From the NCBI GenBank assembly GCA_012523085.1, contig JAAYJC010000045.1:1-34820 (forward strand): a stretch of DNA of 34,820 bases, read 5' to 3'. This DNA is from Clostridiales bacterium (lineage in GTDB: Bacteria; Bacillota; Clostridia; Oscillospirales; Oscillospiraceae). The position numbers and the translations under genes were made by a program. Positions 34,152 to 34,820 of this stretch are shown in pieces (within the stretch, counting starts at the first letter, position 1; the number at the start of each line of letters is the position of its first letter). The notes beneath the pieces were generated by a model, which saw only the letters and a list, made by a program, of their open reading frames with translations, was not told the DNA's origin and did no database searches.

Positions 34152-34188
34152 AAAAAACGGCTGCCCTGAATGCGTATTCAGGGCAGCC
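34152..34188 (-). terminator. Intrinsic terminator, intron landing site
   Basis: On the minus strand a perfect 12-bp stem (34188-34177 with 34170-34159; GGCTGCCCTGAA and its complement) has a 6-nt loop. One base after it come six Ts (34157-34152). The intron's first base is the next one (34151). It terminates the partial gene at 34216-34820. Confidence 0.92.
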
Positions 34189-34215
34189 TCCTGCACTGCG
34201 TGTTATCCCAACGAT

Positions 34216-34820
34216 CTAAAGCGGTTTATCTCTGACTACGACACAGCAGACCGCTATACCGTAAGAATCTTTCGCGGCTCCTGTGACAATATACGTGCCG
34301 GCTTTGTCAAAGGTAAGCGTAACAACGGCGTTTTCGTCGGTTGAATCGGCCTCATTGCCGTTTATAGATACGCTCGCACCCGAGCACTTCTTTGACGCGC
34401 CGTCGCCGGAGCTGCGATAGAACGTCAATTCAAGCGCCTCGCCTTCAACGAGCTCGACATACTGTTTATCAAAGTGTCCGGTTCTCATATACAAAGAACC
34501 CGTGAAGTTGTTTATATAAATGATCGAACCGTCTGACACAGGATCATAGGGTCTTGCGTGCAAGCCTTCCGAAAAATCGGTCCAAATGCCGCCGCCATAG
34601 GTCATGCTGGCGCATTCTTTGCCCCACATTTTGTTCAATACATAACCGTAGCTGGCGTTATACTCATAACCCCAGGCGCCCGCGTCTCCGTATGCCGTTT
34701 CATGAAGGGTCGTGATGGCATCGGCAACGGTATCGCCTCCCCAAATCGGAACCGCATAATAGACAATTTGCTCTCCCTCGCTGTCGCTGCAAATGCTGCT
34801 GTCCATGGTGGCAAAAAAGT
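34216..34820 (-). CDS. Partial extracellular protein, DUF4430-like segment and Ig-like tail
   Basis: The frame stays open to the window's right edge (the codons before ATG 34806 read FFAT), so this is the 3' end of a larger gene. Visible residues begin with a segment holding GGDTVADAITTLHETAYG, GYVLNKMWGKECAS and DGSIIYINNF, resembling the DUF4430-type domains of clostridial surface proteins. A beta-rich Ig-like tail follows (AVVTLTFDKAGTYIVTGAAKD). No LPxTG anchor or S-layer repeat is seen before the stop. It is probably secreted, but the signal peptide is off the window. The domain name is a tentative match by pattern. Confidence 0.55.
   Translation of the reverse strand, partial: FFATMDSSICSDSEGEQIVYYAVPIWGGDTVADAITTLHETAYGDAGAWGYEYNASYGYVLNKMWGKECASMTYGGGIWTDFSEGLHARPYDPVSDGSIIYINNFTGSLYMRTGHFDKQYVELVEGEALELTFYRSSGDGASKKCSGASVSINGNEADSTDENAVVTLTFDKAGTYIVTGAAKDSYGIAVCCVVVRDKPL

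Overview
The window looks like a chromosomal segment of an anaerobic Bacillota of class Clostridia, probably an Oscillospirales-like lineage. This rests on a FabK-type fatty acid synthesis cluster with a MarR regulator, AddAB instead of RecBCD, a Re-citrate-synthase-like enzyme, a bacterial PMT-type mannosyltransferase, a Bacillus-type LexA box, many strong GGAGG ribosome sites and frequent TTG/GTG starts. Base composition by eye is near half G+C. No tRNA, rRNA, CRISPR array or phage region was seen.

Layout. (1) 1-775: the 3' part of a fused MsrA-MsrB with its own terminator. (2) 948-7317: a fatty acid operon, acpP-fabH-fabK-fabD-fabG-fabF-fabZ, ending in a MarR-family regulator and lacking all acc genes. 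(3) 7484-9541: a large-subunit catalase with a C-terminal DJ-1/PfpI-like domain. (4) 9930-11297: a Re-citrate-synthase-like enzyme, then palindromic tandem repeats and a 20-bp perfect hairpin facing a convergent MATE transporter (12848-11412). (5) 12931-14040: a zinc alcohol dehydrogenase interrupted by one in-frame TGA. (6) 14098-15484: a radical-SAM DNA-repair-type protein behind a promoter with a LexA box, convergent with a PD-(D/E)XK/XPD-DinG fusion helicase (17992-15563). (7) 18007-24370, minus strand: a small membrane protein, a DeoR regulator, RpiB, a HisJ-like PHP phosphatase, a PMT-family mannosyltransferase, a homocysteine methyltransferase and a purine nucleoside phosphorylase. (8) 24386-31227, minus strand: addB-addA, directly followed by the phosphorylase gene. 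(9) 31586-33403, minus strand: a tyrosine-phosphatase-like protein and an AraC regulator. (10) 33505-34151, minus strand: a group II intron of the IIC type with no reverse transcriptase, sitting directly behind the terminator of (11) a truncated extracellular protein gene that runs off the right end.

How the genes work together. The fab cluster encodes the FASII elongation cycle from malonyl transfer through FabK reduction, and its last gene is a plausible FabT-like repressor. The centre of the window is rich in DNA repair: an SOS-controlled radical-SAM protein, a nuclease-helicase fusion and AddAB. The RpiB/DeoR/PHP group suggests sugar-phosphate metabolism under a DeoR sensor, but its substrate cannot be read from sequence.

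Most unusual items: the reverse-transcriptase-less group IIC intron and its terminator landing site; the LexA box in front of the radical-SAM gene whose usual uracil-DNA-glycosylase-like partner is not adjacent; the in-frame TGA in an otherwise intact alcohol dehydrogenase; and the repeat-plus-hairpin structures at two convergent gene junctions.
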